Source: an uncultured Paracoccaceae bacterium (GTDB lineage: Bacteria; Pseudomonadota; Alphaproteobacteria; Rhodobacterales; Rhodobacteraceae). From it: DNA of 64,000 nt. Where the stretch lies: NCBI GenBank assembly GCA_947488175.1, contig CANKYO010000008.1, forward strand, positions 124,001 through 188,000, given 5' to 3'. The translations under genes and the position numbers were made by a program. Below the pieces are notes generated by a model. It was given only the letters and a program-made list of their open reading frames with translations. It was not told the DNA's origin and did not search any database. Numbering within the stretch: the first letter of the stretch is position 1; each line of letters opens with the position of its first letter. Positions 28,932 through 37,378 of the stretch are shown one piece after another.

Positions 28932-29362
28932 TTCTGCGGGCAGCAACAAATCAGGATGTGAAGGCAATGGCGCAGATTATCGGTGACTGGTTCACTGCGA
29001 CGCCATTTGTACCGCGCCTGCATACCATCGAAGAGGACCGTTGTTTCATCGGCCAAGCCGTTGAAAAGGATGATGTTATCGTTGCGGATGATAGCGGCGT
29101 GAAAGGATTTATCGTGCGCAACGGTGCAGAGATCAGTCAACTCTATCTTGCAGCCGCAGCGCGGGGCCTTGGTATCGGCTCTGCCTTGCTGGAAAAGATG
29201 AAGACGCGGTCAGACCAGCTGTCATTGTGGTGTTTTCAGCCAAATACGGGCGCGCGCCGGTTCTATGAACGACACGGGTTTGTCGCCGAACGGTTTACGG
29301 ACGGCGCCGGAAATGAGGAACAAGTCCCCGATATCCGCTATGTCTGGAGGGTTGGGTCATGA
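28928..29362 (+). CDS. GNAT family N-acetyltransferase
   Basis: 144-residue acetyltransferase. The acetyl-CoA binding motif A is visible (LYLAAAARGLGIGSALLEKM), followed by LWCFQPNTGARRFYERHGFV, the typical C-terminal GNAT segment. The substrate is unknown. ATGA overlaps join it to ycjX upstream and to ycjF downstream, so it sits inside a pair that is usually adjacent. Confidence 0.92.
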   Translation: MILRAATNQDVKAMAQIIGDWFTATPFVPRLHTIEEDRCFIGQAVEKDDVIVADDSGVKGFIVRNGAEISQLYLAAAARGLGIGSALLEKMKTRSDQLSLWCFQPNTGARRFYERHGFVAERFTDGAGNEEQVPDIRYVWRVGS

Positions 29363-30348
29363 GCCGAGGGCCTGTTCTGATCGATCTCGAAGACGCCGAA
29401 GCCGCCAAGCCAGAAGCAGCCCCCGCCGTCCCGGACATTGTCGGCCCTGAAAAGGCGGCAGCGATGCAACAGGTCGCCGCATTGGCGGCCCGCCGTCCGT
29501 CCCGCCTGGCGCGCTGGTTCTGGTCACTGGCGGTGGCGCTGATCGGCTTTGTCGCCTCGCTTGCTGCATGGGATTACGTCACCGGGTTGTTGGAGCGGTC
29601 AGTCATCCTAGGCGGGATTGCAACTGCGTTAGTGATTTTGCTGGTGCTGGTTCTGCTTGTCGTGACCTTGCGGGAACTGGCGGCCTTTGGCCGGTTGCGC
29701 AGGCTGGACACGATCCAGCATCAGGCGGCCGACGCTTTGGCCGCATCCGATCTGAAAGGGGCTCGGGCGGTGATTGCCGCGCTCGACCGGCTTTATGCGG
29801 GACGCGAAGACACGGCGTGGGGCCGCGCTGAATTGACCGAGCGACAGGCGGATATTCTGGATGCTGATGGGTTACTGGGCCTCGCTGAAACGACATTAAT
29901 CGCGCCACTGGACGCCCGCGCGATGCGCGAGGTCGAGGCTGCAGCCCGGCAGGTGGCCACCGTCACAGCGATTGTGCCCATTGCATTGGCCGATTTATTC
30001 ACGGCATTAACCGCCAATCTGCGGATGATCCGCCGGATTGCGGAGGTTTACGGCGGGCGTGCCGGAACGTTGGGCAGTTGGCGATTGACCCGATCCGTGC
30101 TGACCCATCTGGTCGCAACAGGTGCCGTCGCCGTAGGCGATGATCTGATCGGATCAGTGGCCGGTGGCAGCGTGCTGTCTAAAGTATCGCGCCGGTTTGG
30201 TGAGGGCGTCGTGAACGGCGCCCTGACGGCGAGGGTTGGTGTGGCAGCGATTGAGGTGTGCCGACCATTGCCGTTCCACTTCGCCAAGCGCCCGTCTGTG
30301 ACAGCATTGGTGCGCCGGGCATTAACAGGTTTGTTCGGGCGAGACTAA
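29359..30348 (+). CDS. YcjF family membrane protein (TIGR01620/DUF697)
   Basis: 329-residue inner-membrane protein. Two hydrophobic segments near residues 53-70 and 83-103 (FWSLAVALIGFVASLAAW and VILGGIATALVILLVLVLLV) follow a cytoplasmic N-terminus; the C-terminal half carries the DUF697-like region with PIALADLFTALTANLRMIRR and VYGGRAGTLGSWRLTRSVL. It is the usual partner of YcjX. The start overlaps the acetyltransferase stop by 4 bp. Confidence 0.9.
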   Translation: MSRGPVLIDLEDAEAAKPEAAPAVPDIVGPEKAAAMQQVAALAARRPSRLARWFWSLAVALIGFVASLAAWDYVTGLLERSVILGGIATALVILLVLVLLVVTLRELAAFGRLRRLDTIQHQAADALAASDLKGARAVIAALDRLYAGREDTAWGRAELTERQADILDADGLLGLAETTLIAPLDARAMREVEAAARQVATVTAIVPIALADLFTALTANLRMIRRIAEVYGGRAGTLGSWRLTRSVLTHLVATGAVAVGDDLIGSVAGGSVLSKVSRRFGEGVVNGALTARVGVAAIEVCRPLPFHFAKRPSVTALVRRALTGLFGRD

Positions 30349-31319
30349 CGCAACCGCGGCGCCGGTCCGATGGGCAACGGCCCAACTGACATGAATCCAT
30401 TCTGAAAACTGATCGGCAGTTCCAGCGTCTGGCCTTCTTGCGCCATGGTGCCGGCCATATTGGTGATCGTCGGGGCCACGCCGGGTTGGATCGCGCCGGC
30501 ATTCACCAGCAGATCGATAATCTCGCGCCATTGATCGGTTTTGATAGTGATACGGCCATCAGGCACGCCCAGCGCATCAATATCAATGGTTCCTGCGGCG
30601 GTCAGGGCAATATCGCCCCAGTCAATGGCAAACCTGTTCAAGGTGAAGGACTGCGCAAGGGGGTTCGCAGCGTGTCGATCCAATGGTTGATCAAGCGTGA
30701 CCTGGCTGTCCAAAACCATACGATCAATCGCTTCAGCCAGCTGGTTTTTCGGGTCAATTTGGGCAATCAGGTCGGCTGGCAAGATTAGACCATCTGCATC
30801 CATGTAAATATCATAGCTATTGGCCGCATCGGTGGCGCGGGTGGCAATCAATGCCCGCTCAATCGCTGCAACCCAGCCGAAATCCGACGTGACCGACAAA
30901 GCGCCACTTTCAATCGTGGCCGCGTCAAACGATAGATCGGTATTGGCCTTCACCCCTGCACTGGCGCGCAAATCCTCCGTCATTAGCTGTAGAGTCTGAT
31001 CACCCAAACGCAGGCTGTGATCGGGCGGGAAGGCGGCAATCACCTTGTTGGGCTGGTAGCTGAGCGCGAAGACCTGCAGGAACGGGGCCTGCCAAGACCA
31101 AAGGCCATCTGCAGCTGTTAAGGTCAGGTCGGTGACGCTGGTGTCGAAGCGCGACGGAAAACCAACCGTCTGCAGAGCGCTGTAGGACACGCCCCACCCG
31201 TCCTGCTGCGCCTGTTCGATGGCTTGCAACGCGCCCTGCTCAACCGAACGGGCACCGTAGAACCAGTATCCGCTGTAAAGCGCGCCAAGGATGAGCACCA
31301 GAAATGTCAGTTTCCGCAT
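30345..31319 (-). CDS. DUF2125 domain-containing protein
   Basis: 324-residue protein with an N-terminal signal anchor (LTFLVLILGALYSGYWFYGA) and a periplasmic domain of the DUF2125 family, recognised from the N-terminal pattern VEQGALQAIEQAQQDGWGVS and FPSRFDTSVTDLTL. Function is unknown; beta-rich, AsmA-like folds have been suggested for such domains. It ends 4 bp inside ycjF (convergent). Confidence 0.87.
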   Translation of the reverse strand: MRKLTFLVLILGALYSGYWFYGARSVEQGALQAIEQAQQDGWGVSYSALQTVGFPSRFDTSVTDLTLTAADGLWSWQAPFLQVFALSYQPNKVIAAFPPDHSLRLGDQTLQLMTEDLRASAGVKANTDLSFDAATIESGALSVTSDFGWVAAIERALIATRATDAANSYDIYMDADGLILPADLIAQIDPKNQLAEAIDRMVLDSQVTLDQPLDRHAANPLAQSFTLNRFAIDWGDIALTAAGTIDIDALGVPDGRITIKTDQWREIIDLLVNAGAIQPGVAPTITNMAGTMAQEGQTLELPISFQNGFMSVGPLPIGPAPRLR

Positions 31320-31394
31320 TATTTGGCCCCGATGATTTGCCGCCAGTGTCTAGCGTTGTGGGGCCTGTAGGGCCAGCGCGATGATGAGGTGGTG

Positions 31395-32732
31395 TCACAG
31401 ACCGGAGGTTTTCAGCCGGACCATGGCCCGGAGCCCGCCAAGTTCCCCCGCTTCACCCAAAGAAATCTTGCCACCATATGCGTGGGCGAGATCGGCCGCG
31501 ATTGCGAGACCCAGCCCCGTACCCGGCTTGGACGTATCCAACCGCTGCCCGCTGAGCGTAGCCAGTCCGTAATCATCCTCGGAAATACCCGGACCATCAT
31601 CTTCAACCAAGATTTCAACCTCATCATCCGCCTGTTTTGCCGCGATGTGGATCGTACTCTCTGACCATTTCATCGCGTTATCCATCAGATTGCCAATGAC
31701 CTCTTCAAAATCGTTCTGGTCCATCCGAACCCGCAGACCGGGAGCAATGGCAGAAGTCAGTGTTTTATCCTGATTGCGTGCCAGCGCGCTGAAGGCGCGG
31801 GTCATGCGGCCCAGCGAGGTATCGAGATCGGTGTAGGTGTGCATGGCCGCACTGCCTCCATCCGCACGCATACGGGCAAATGACCGTTTCAATTGGGCAT
31901 CAAGACGGTCCAATGCCTCAATCGACGCACCCATCGGCTGCCCCGCCTTTGCCAGTCTTTCCAGTTCGTTGCGCACGACGGCCGAAGGCGTTTTCACCGC
32001 ATGCGCCAGATCAGCGGCCTGACGGCGCGAGCGGCTCACAATTTCGCGGTTCCGTTCCAAAAGCGTGTTGATATCTGTTACAAGGGGCGCAACCTCAATT
32101 GGATAAGCAGCCGCATCCAGATCACCTTCGGTATCCCAGCGCGACAGCACATCGCGGCGGAGATCGTTCAGGGGGCGTAGGGTCGTTGATGCCTGTAAGA
32201 AGGCGCCAATGACACCGAGTGTCGCAATCAGACCAAAAGCCAGAACCAGATTACCGCGCAGCTTTGCTCTATCTTCAAACAGGCTTTGCAACGATGCTGC
32301 CACCTGCACATGCCAGACCGACCCATCTTCCAGCGTGAGCCATTCTTCGATCCGGCGCAGCCGCTCGCCTGTCGGGCCGACAAAGTTGCCAATGGAAATG
32401 CGGCCGATCTGCGGACCCGGACGCGGCAAAAGCGTATCAACCAAAGAGGCGGAGACGTAAATTCCGCCATCAGGACCTTCCACCTGCCAGTATTGGCCAG
32501 AGAAGGGCTGCCGATAAGCCGGATCACCGATGCGGTTTGCGATTTGATTCGGATTTTCGTAGGCATTGGCGACTTCGATCACGGCTTGCGTGTGGCGCGT
32601 GATCAATAGCTCGTCAAAGCGCGCTTGTGTCTGGGTGTCGAGATATGATGCAAGCCCGAATACGCCGATGAGGATGGAGCAGATTGCCCATATAATCCCG
32701 CCGACAACAGCCCGGGTCCGCAAGGACCTCAT
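31395..32732 (-). CDS. Sensor histidine kinase (PhoQ/FeuQ-like)
   Basis: 445-residue membrane kinase: membrane helix at about residues 11-30, periplasmic sensor to about 160, second helix 161-181, a HAMP-like linker, then a dimerisation box with His244 in ADLAHAVKTPSAVVRNELER. This H-KTP form, rather than H-LRTP, is typical of PhoQ-like kinases. ATP-binding boxes NLMDNAMKWSE, EDDGPGISEDDYG and TGLGLAIAADLAHAYGG are intact. It overlaps the response regulator gene by 4 bp. The signal is unknown; divalent cations or envelope stress are guesses from family. Confidence 0.92.
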   Translation of the reverse strand: MRSLRTRAVVGGIIWAICSILIGVFGLASYLDTQTQARFDELLITRHTQAVIEVANAYENPNQIANRIGDPAYRQPFSGQYWQVEGPDGGIYVSASLVDTLLPRPGPQIGRISIGNFVGPTGERLRRIEEWLTLEDGSVWHVQVAASLQSLFEDRAKLRGNLVLAFGLIATLGVIGAFLQASTTLRPLNDLRRDVLSRWDTEGDLDAAAYPIEVAPLVTDINTLLERNREIVSRSRRQAADLAHAVKTPSAVVRNELERLAKAGQPMGASIEALDRLDAQLKRSFARMRADGGSAAMHTYTDLDTSLGRMTRAFSALARNQDKTLTSAIAPGLRVRMDQNDFEEVIGNLMDNAMKWSESTIHIAAKQADDEVEILVEDDGPGISEDDYGLATLSGQRLDTSKPGTGLGLAIAADLAHAYGGKISLGEAGELGGLRAMVRLKTSGL

Positions 32733-33391
32733 GCAGCAACTTTGATGACGTAGCCGCGGCCCCTGACAGTTTCGATGAGTTCGTTGCCCAGCTTCTTGCG
32801 TAGACGGTTGACGAAGACAGCGATGGTATTGGAATCTCGATCGCCATCGTATTCGTAGATATGCTCCGACAGCTCGGTTCGGGACACCAGACGATCTGAG
32901 TTATGGAAAAGGTAAGACAGAACCGCAATTTCCTGGGCCGTCAGTGTAGCCGGAATACCATTCAACGTCACTTGGTTGCTGCGCGTATCAAAGACCACAT
33001 TACCCTTTTCAAACACGGGGTTTGTCTGGCCTGACTTGCGTCGGATCATGGCCCTTACACGGGCTGACAGCTCAGGCATGTGGAACGGTTTCGTCAGATA
33101 ATCGTCAGCACCGGCATCAAGTCCGTCAACCCTGTCGGACCATCCATCGCGCGCCGTCAGGATCAGCACCGGCGTGTCGATCTGCTTGGCGCGCAGATTC
33201 TTGAGAACGGTCAGGCCGTCACGTTGGGGCAGGCCAATGTCCAGAACGATGACGTCGTAAGGTTCCGTCTCTCCCAGAAACTGGGCCTCGGCACCGTCAT
33301 GGACAACGTCAACAACACGGCCTTCTGAGCAAAGAACGCTTTTAATTTGGCTTGCGAGCACATGCTCGTCTTCTGCAAGTAATATACGCAT
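32729..33391 (-). CDS. OmpR-family response regulator
   Basis: 220-residue regulator. The receiver domain has acidic residues Glu7-Asp8, phosphoacceptor Asp51 (DVIVLDIGLPQRDGL) and Lys101 in YLTKPFHMPELSARV; the C-terminal winged helix ends VNRLRKKLGNELIETVRGRG-YVIKVA. It is co-transcribed with the downstream kinase and lies 60 bp downstream of the PepSY-like gene. Confidence 0.95.
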   Translation of the reverse strand: MRILLAEDEHVLASQIKSVLCSEGRVVDVVHDGAEAQFLGETEPYDVIVLDIGLPQRDGLTVLKNLRAKQIDTPVLILTARDGWSDRVDGLDAGADDYLTKPFHMPELSARVRAMIRRKSGQTNPVFEKGNVVFDTRSNQVTLNGIPATLTAQEIAVLSYLFHNSDRLVSRTELSEHIYEYDGDRDSNTIAVFVNRLRKKLGNELIETVRGRGYVIKVAA

Positions 33392-33451
33392 AACGATGTG
33401 GCTAATCTGCCCTAATGTCTTTTTTGGGGCAAGTTTTTGGCTGACCTGGCG

Positions 33452-34168
33452 TTATCCTCGGCCATTTCCGCGGCCATTCCCGCCGCCGCTGTTGCCACCA
33501 CCGTTACCGTTGCTGCCGGCACCGCTACCGCCGCCATTGCCGTTTCCGTTGCCGTTATTGCCACGGCCGTTGCCGCCGCCGCCACTGTTTCCACCGCCGT
33601 TGCCGTTGCTTCCGGCGCCGCTGCCGCCGCCGTTTCCACCGCCGCTATTGCCGCCGCTGTTGCCACCACCGTTTCCGTTGCTTCCGGAACCGCTACCGCC
33701 GCCATTGCCATTGCCGTTGCCGTTGTTGCCATTGCCGTTCCCGCCGCCATTGCTATTGCCGCGATTCAGCAGGCCACTGGACGTGTTGCGACCGTTTCCG
33801 TTGGACTCCTTTGCAGTCGTAACGGCGCTTGGCGTGCGCGAAAGCTCGGTTACTTGGCGTCCAGCGCGAGATGTAGGTGTAATTGCGTGTCCGGTGCTGC
33901 CATCGACCATGATCGTTCCAAGCTGACCGTCGGGTTGGCGAACAAGCGCCCGGTAGGCGAGGATACCATCAACCAGAAATGCACGTACTTCGACGACCTG
34001 ACCACCAGTATATCTTTCGACCCCGTTGATCAGGCGTGACGTTGCAATAACGTCAGAAGACGCAACAACGGACCGCAGCTCGGTTTGAGAGAGCTCCTGG
34101 ATGTCGGCAAACGATGCCGAAGGCGCTAACCACGTTAGCATCACGAATGTCGGCAGCCACGATTTCAT
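33452..34168 (-). CDS. PepSY-like periplasmic protein with Gly/Asn/Ser-rich tail
   Basis: 238-residue protein. A signal peptide (MKSWLPTFVMLTWLAPSASF-A) precedes a PepSY-like module of about 80 residues (DVIATSRLINGVERYTGGQV and VEVRAFLVDGILAYRALVRQ). From about residue 122 to the end the sequence is almost entirely Gly, Asn and Ser with a few Arg/Ala (GNGNGGGSGSGSNGNGG pattern). The tail is encoded by imperfect trinucleotide repeats (33460-33770) prone to slippage. It lies just upstream of the two-component genes, so it may be a target or a modulator of the kinase; that is inference. Confidence 0.8.
   Translation of the reverse strand: MKSWLPTFVMLTWLAPSASFADIQELSQTELRSVVASSDVIATSRLINGVERYTGGQVVEVRAFLVDGILAYRALVRQPDGQLGTIMVDGSTGHAITPTSRAGRQVTELSRTPSAVTTAKESNGNGRNTSSGLLNRGNSNGGGNGNGNNGNGNGNGGGSGSGSNGNGGGNSGGNSGGGNGGGSGAGSNGNGGGNSGGGGNGRGNNGNGNGNGGGSGAGSNGNGGGNSGGGNGRGNGRG
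33460..33770. repeat. Imperfect low-complexity repeats encoding the Gly/Asn tail
   Basis: About 310 bases of tandem, degenerate trinucleotide and 15- to 40-base units (CCGCCGCC, TTGCC, GTTGCCACCACC patterns on the plus strand). They encode the disordered C-terminal tail of the PepSY-like protein on the minus strand. Such tracts change length by slippage. Confidence 0.75.
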
Positions 34169-34226
34169 GGTAGCTCACTATTTAACTGGCCCCCACCAAT
34201 TTCACACGAGATAAAGACGTCGTCCC

Positions 34227-34460
34227 CTATGATCTGGCTCTGACGCGCAGATCAGCAACTTCTGTGTCGCTGGTCAAGCGGTCAATGATATCATCAACCT
34301 TGGGAAAAGGATCGATCTCGATCGGTTTGGAGCGTTGCGGTGTATCTTTGCCCTCATCACGCTTGCCAGCCATGAACTTGCGATGGCTGGAAATATGGGT
34401 CACGCAATCCGTCTGATCGACTGCGACGCATTCGTCTGTGGGGAACTGCCCGATAAACAT
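34227..34460 (-). CDS. Small hypothetical protein, 77 residues
   Basis: Short acidic protein starting MFIGQFPTDECVAVDQTDCV, with two cysteines near the N-terminus and a C-terminal helix. The ATG 34460 has GGAG 6 bases upstream, which is a strong reason to call it real; the frame also reaches an ATG at 34472. No domain is recognised. It is separate from the PepSY-like gene by 58 bp on the same strand. Confidence 0.6.
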   Translation of the reverse strand: MFIGQFPTDECVAVDQTDCVTHISSHRKFMAGKRDEGKDTPQRSKPIEIDPFPKVDDIIDRLTSDTEVADLRVRARS

Positions 34461-34612
34461 GTAACACTCCATAATCCGGTACTTGTTCTGTCCTGCCTCC
34501 CCAAAGACGTTAAGAACCCGTTAAAACCGGTATGAAAGGTGCATCATGAACGGTCAGAAAACACCTTGTTCATCTTCGGTTAATGTTTCTGGAATACCCC
34601 ATTTTTTGCGGC

Positions 34613-34641
34613 TTGACATACTTAACCCATAGTAAATTATC
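34613..34641 (+). promoter_or_regulatory. Candidate sigma70-type promoter in the AT-rich patch
   Basis: A consensus -35 TTGACA at 34613-34618 is followed after 17 bases by ATTATC at 34636-34641, a moderate -10. It could drive the 19-codon frame at 34679, a small RNA, or the acyl-CoA synthetase operon that starts 240 bases downstream. Confidence 0.35.
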
Positions 34642-34678
34642 AATATTTCCTCAATAAAATAAGGGGTTTACAGAAATC

Positions 34679-34738
34679 ATGCCAAAAAAGAAATATTTAT
34701 CTATTTTTAGGCTGACGTTGCGGAAATTTGGCGCTTAA
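34679..34738 (+). CDS. Possible 19-residue basic peptide
   Basis: Reading frame MPKKKYLSIFRLTLRKFGA with a stop, located 38 bases after the candidate promoter; an AAGGGG at 34661-34666 lies rather far upstream (12 bases). The peptide is cationic and could form an amphipathic helix. It is too short for a compositional test, so this is a weak call. Confidence 0.25.
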   Translation: MPKKKYLSIFRLTLRKFGA

Positions 34739-34878
34739 GCGGGATAATGCCGATCCAACGCACAACCTCTGCTAGAAAAACGCAATATCTTAGCCGAATC
34801 AATACGTTGCGATTCTCGTGTCCTCGCATTGACTTTAACTGAACGCCTGTTCATTTTTCTTGCGGGGAGGGCAGCGCG

Positions 34879-36519
34879 TTGTACCAACAGCCAACGATAG
34901 CAGAGACGCGAGATGCGTTTTGCTGGGCGATCCCCGAATACTACAATATTGGCGTGGATATCTGCGACAGACCTGCAGCCACCGCCCCTGACAGCCCAGC
35001 CATCATCGACGTAGCTGCTGACCATAGATTTGTTGTCCACACCTTCGCCGATCTGCGGCGCATGTCGAACCAACTGGCGAACGCGTTGACCAGCCATGTG
35101 TCGCAAGGATCGCGCATTGCCGTGCTGTTGCCCCAGTGTGTCGAAACCGCTGTCGCGCATATCGCTATCACCAAAATGGGTGGTATTTCCCTGCCGCTTT
35201 TCACGCTGTTTGGGCCGGACGCGCTTTTGCACCGCCTGCGGGATTCTGCAGCGAGTGCCGTCATCACGAATGCAGACGGTGCAGCTGTGTTGGCAACCTT
35301 GCGTGACCAACTTCCCGATCTGTCCATCATCCTGAGCATTGACGGGGCCAGCAATGGCGCCGAAGACCTGCACGCGCTCACCACTGCTCAATCTGATAAT
35401 TTTTCTCCGGTACCGACCAAGTCCGACGATCCCGCGATCCTGATCTACACCTCCGGCACCACCGGCGCCCCCAAGGGCGCATTGCACGCCCATCGCGTCC
35501 TGCTTGGCCACCTGCCGGGGGTCGAGATGAGCCATGATTTCTTTCCCCAACCCGAGGACCGGATCTGGACACCTGCTGACTGGGCCTGGATCGGCGGCCT
35601 GCTCGACGTGCTGATGCCCGGGTTGCACCATGGCGTTCCTGTCGTGGCCTGCCGGTTCCGCAAATTCACCGCCCAAGCCGCGTTCGACCTGATCCGCACA
35701 CACAACATCCGAAACGCCTTCCTGCCGCCCACTGCACTGAAACTGATGCGGCTTGATACACCCGCCGAACCGGTGCCAATGCGGTCCGTTGCCAGCGGTG
35801 GTGAGACGCTGGGCAAGGAACTGATCGCATGGGGGCAGCAGGTCTTTGGCACCACCATCAACGAATTCTACGGCCAGACTGAATGCAACATAATCGTCTC
35901 ATCCTGCGCTGCATTGGAACCGGCGGAACCGGGTGTCATGGGCTTTGCGGTGCCGGGCCACACGGTCGATATCATTGATGAAAACGCCCAGCGCATCTGT
36001 GACACGGATGAGGAAGGCAGCATCGCCGTGCGCGCGCCCGACCCGGTGATGTTTCTGGAATACTGGAACAAGCCCGACGCCACAGCGGCCAAATTCACCA
36101 CCATCGACGGTCAAAAATGGCTGCTGACCGGCGACAAGGGCTGCAAGACCCCCACCGGTCGCATCCGGTTCATCGGGCGCGACGACGATATCATCAGTTC
36201 CGGCGGCTACCGCATCGGCCCGGCCGAGATCGAGGATTGCCTGCTCACCCATCCTGCCGTGCAACTGGCCGGGGTGGTGGGCAAACCCGACCCGATCCGC
36301 GGCACAATCGTCGCGGCCTACATTCAGCTTGCCGCGGGGCACAGCCCGTCCGATGATCTGGCCAGCGACATCGCCGCCCACGTCAAAACCAAACTCGCCG
36401 CCTACGAATTCCCCCGCGTGGTGCGTTTCATCGACGACATGCCGATGACCACCACCGGCAAGATCATCCGCGCAGACTTGCGCGCCCGCGCCGAAAAGGA
36501 AGCAGAAGATGAACAATGA
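34879..36519 (+). CDS. AMP-forming acyl-CoA synthetase
   Basis: 546-residue acyl-adenylate enzyme that ligates CoA to a carboxylic acid. Motifs: the ATP-binding loop ILIYTSGTTGAPKGALHAHR, EFYGQTECN, LTGDKGCK (the STGD-like core), and GRDDDIISSGGYRIGPAEIE; the catalytic lysine lies in MPMTTTGKIIRADLRARAE. It resembles medium-chain/acetate-type synthetases, substrate unknown. The start is a TTG at 34879 with GGGGAGGG 7 bases upstream. It overlaps the enoyl-CoA hydratase gene by 11 bp, so the two form an operon. Confidence 0.93.
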   Translation: MYQQPTIAETRDAFCWAIPEYYNIGVDICDRPAATAPDSPAIIDVAADHRFVVHTFADLRRMSNQLANALTSHVSQGSRIAVLLPQCVETAVAHIAITKMGGISLPLFTLFGPDALLHRLRDSAASAVITNADGAAVLATLRDQLPDLSIILSIDGASNGAEDLHALTTAQSDNFSPVPTKSDDPAILIYTSGTTGAPKGALHAHRVLLGHLPGVEMSHDFFPQPEDRIWTPADWAWIGGLLDVLMPGLHHGVPVVACRFRKFTAQAAFDLIRTHNIRNAFLPPTALKLMRLDTPAEPVPMRSVASGGETLGKELIAWGQQVFGTTINEFYGQTECNIIVSSCAALEPAEPGVMGFAVPGHTVDIIDENAQRICDTDEEGSIAVRAPDPVMFLEYWNKPDATAAKFTTIDGQKWLLTGDKGCKTPTGRIRFIGRDDDIISSGGYRIGPAEIEDCLLTHPAVQLAGVVGKPDPIRGTIVAAYIQLAAGHSPSDDLASDIAAHVKTKLAAYEFPRVVRFIDDMPMTTTGKIIRADLRARAEKEAEDEQ

Positions 36520-37282
36520 ACCCGTCCTCTACCACGCCGAAAACGGCGTCGCGATTGTCACCCTCAACCGTCCCGATCAGCGCAACGCGATCAACCCGGC
36601 AGTCTGCGACGCCCTGCGCGTCGCATTCGACCGGGCCGAAGGCGACAAGGACATGCGCGCCGCCATCCTGACCGGCGCAGGCAAATTGTTCTGCGCCGGC
36701 ATGGACCTCAAGGCCTTCGCCGAAGGCGCCGGTGACAAGATCCTGTTCGGCAAATACGGGTTTGCCGGCTTCGTGAACCGGCCACGGACCAAACCGGTCA
36801 TCGCCGCCGTCGAAGGCGCTGCATTGGCCGGCGGGTTTGAGATGATGCTGACCTGCGACATGGCCATCGCTGGCCAATCCGCCCAATTTGCCTTGCCAGA
36901 GGTGCGGATCGGCCTGATCCCCGGCGCCGGCGGGGCAATCCGGCTGCCGCACTACATCCCCCGGGCATTGGCCAATGAGCTGCTGCTGACGGGCAAGCCC
37001 TACGGCGCCGATCAAATGGCGCAATGGGGTGTCCTGAATAAGGTCACACCTGACGGCGAGGCCCTGACCGCAGCCAAGGCGCTGGCGTCAGAGATTGCGC
37101 AAAACGCCCCCTTGGCCGTTCGTGGCACGCTTGAGATCGCAACCCGCGCCTACGAGGAGATGGATATCGCCCAATGGCCGTCCAATGATCAGATCATTGG
37201 CAAGATCGGCAATAGCGCCGACGCAGCAGAAGGCGCGCGAGCCTTCATCGAAAAACGACCACCTGTCTGGAAAGGAGAATGA
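36509..37282 (+). CDS. Enoyl-CoA hydratase/isomerase (crotonase family)
   Basis: 257-residue crotonase-fold protein that would hydrate or isomerise an acyl-CoA made by the preceding synthetase. The oxyanion-hole loop GKLFCAGMDLKAFAEGAG and the catalytic region EVRIGLIPGAGGAIRLPHYI (glutamate in the LPEVRIGL position) are typical. The AAGGAAGCAGAAG upstream and the 11-bp overlap with the synthetase support co-translation. Nothing in the sequence fixes the chain length of the substrate. Confidence 0.93.
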   Translation: MNNEPVLYHAENGVAIVTLNRPDQRNAINPAVCDALRVAFDRAEGDKDMRAAILTGAGKLFCAGMDLKAFAEGAGDKILFGKYGFAGFVNRPRTKPVIAAVEGAALAGGFEMMLTCDMAIAGQSAQFALPEVRIGLIPGAGGAIRLPHYIPRALANELLLTGKPYGADQMAQWGVLNKVTPDGEALTAAKALASEIAQNAPLAVRGTLEIATRAYEEMDIAQWPSNDQIIGKIGNSADAAEGARAFIEKRPPVWKGE

Positions 37283-37313
37283 TGCGGCGACGTAACGGAA
37301 ACCTGACCGTCGT

Positions 37314-37344
37314 TTGACAAGCCCGGCACAACCGCAACTATGAT
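37314..37344 (+). promoter_or_regulatory. Candidate promoter of the BASS symporter operon
   Basis: TTGACA at 37314-37319 (perfect -35) and TATGAT at 37339-37344 (five of six -10 bases) are spaced 19 bases, slightly longer than ideal. They lie 35 bases before the symporter start, so the transporter and dehydrogenase genes may have their own transcript. Confidence 0.45.
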
Positions 37345-37378
37345 CCACAACAAAAAGTAAACGACAGGGATCATCGCC

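Larger units (their letters stand above)
34461..34878. other. AT-rich intergenic region upstream of the acyl-CoA synthetase
   Basis: About 420 bases. The middle (roughly 34590-34740) is strikingly AT-rich compared with the rest of the window. It contains a TTGACA-type promoter candidate and a 19-residue basic reading frame. The part after 34740 shows nothing recognisable except the GGGGAGGG ribosome binding site (34863-34871) of the synthetase. Confidence 0.5.

Noticed and set aside
33396..33926. Pro/Leu-rich 176-residue plus-strand frame
   Set aside because: It is the antisense reading of the Gly/Asn tail repeats; the minus-strand frame has a signal peptide and a PepSY-like domain.
37282..37317. 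11-codon frame (MRRRNGNLTVV) after the enoyl-CoA hydratase
   Set aside because: It overlaps the previous stop and runs into the -35 of the symporter promoter; short and unlikely to be functional.
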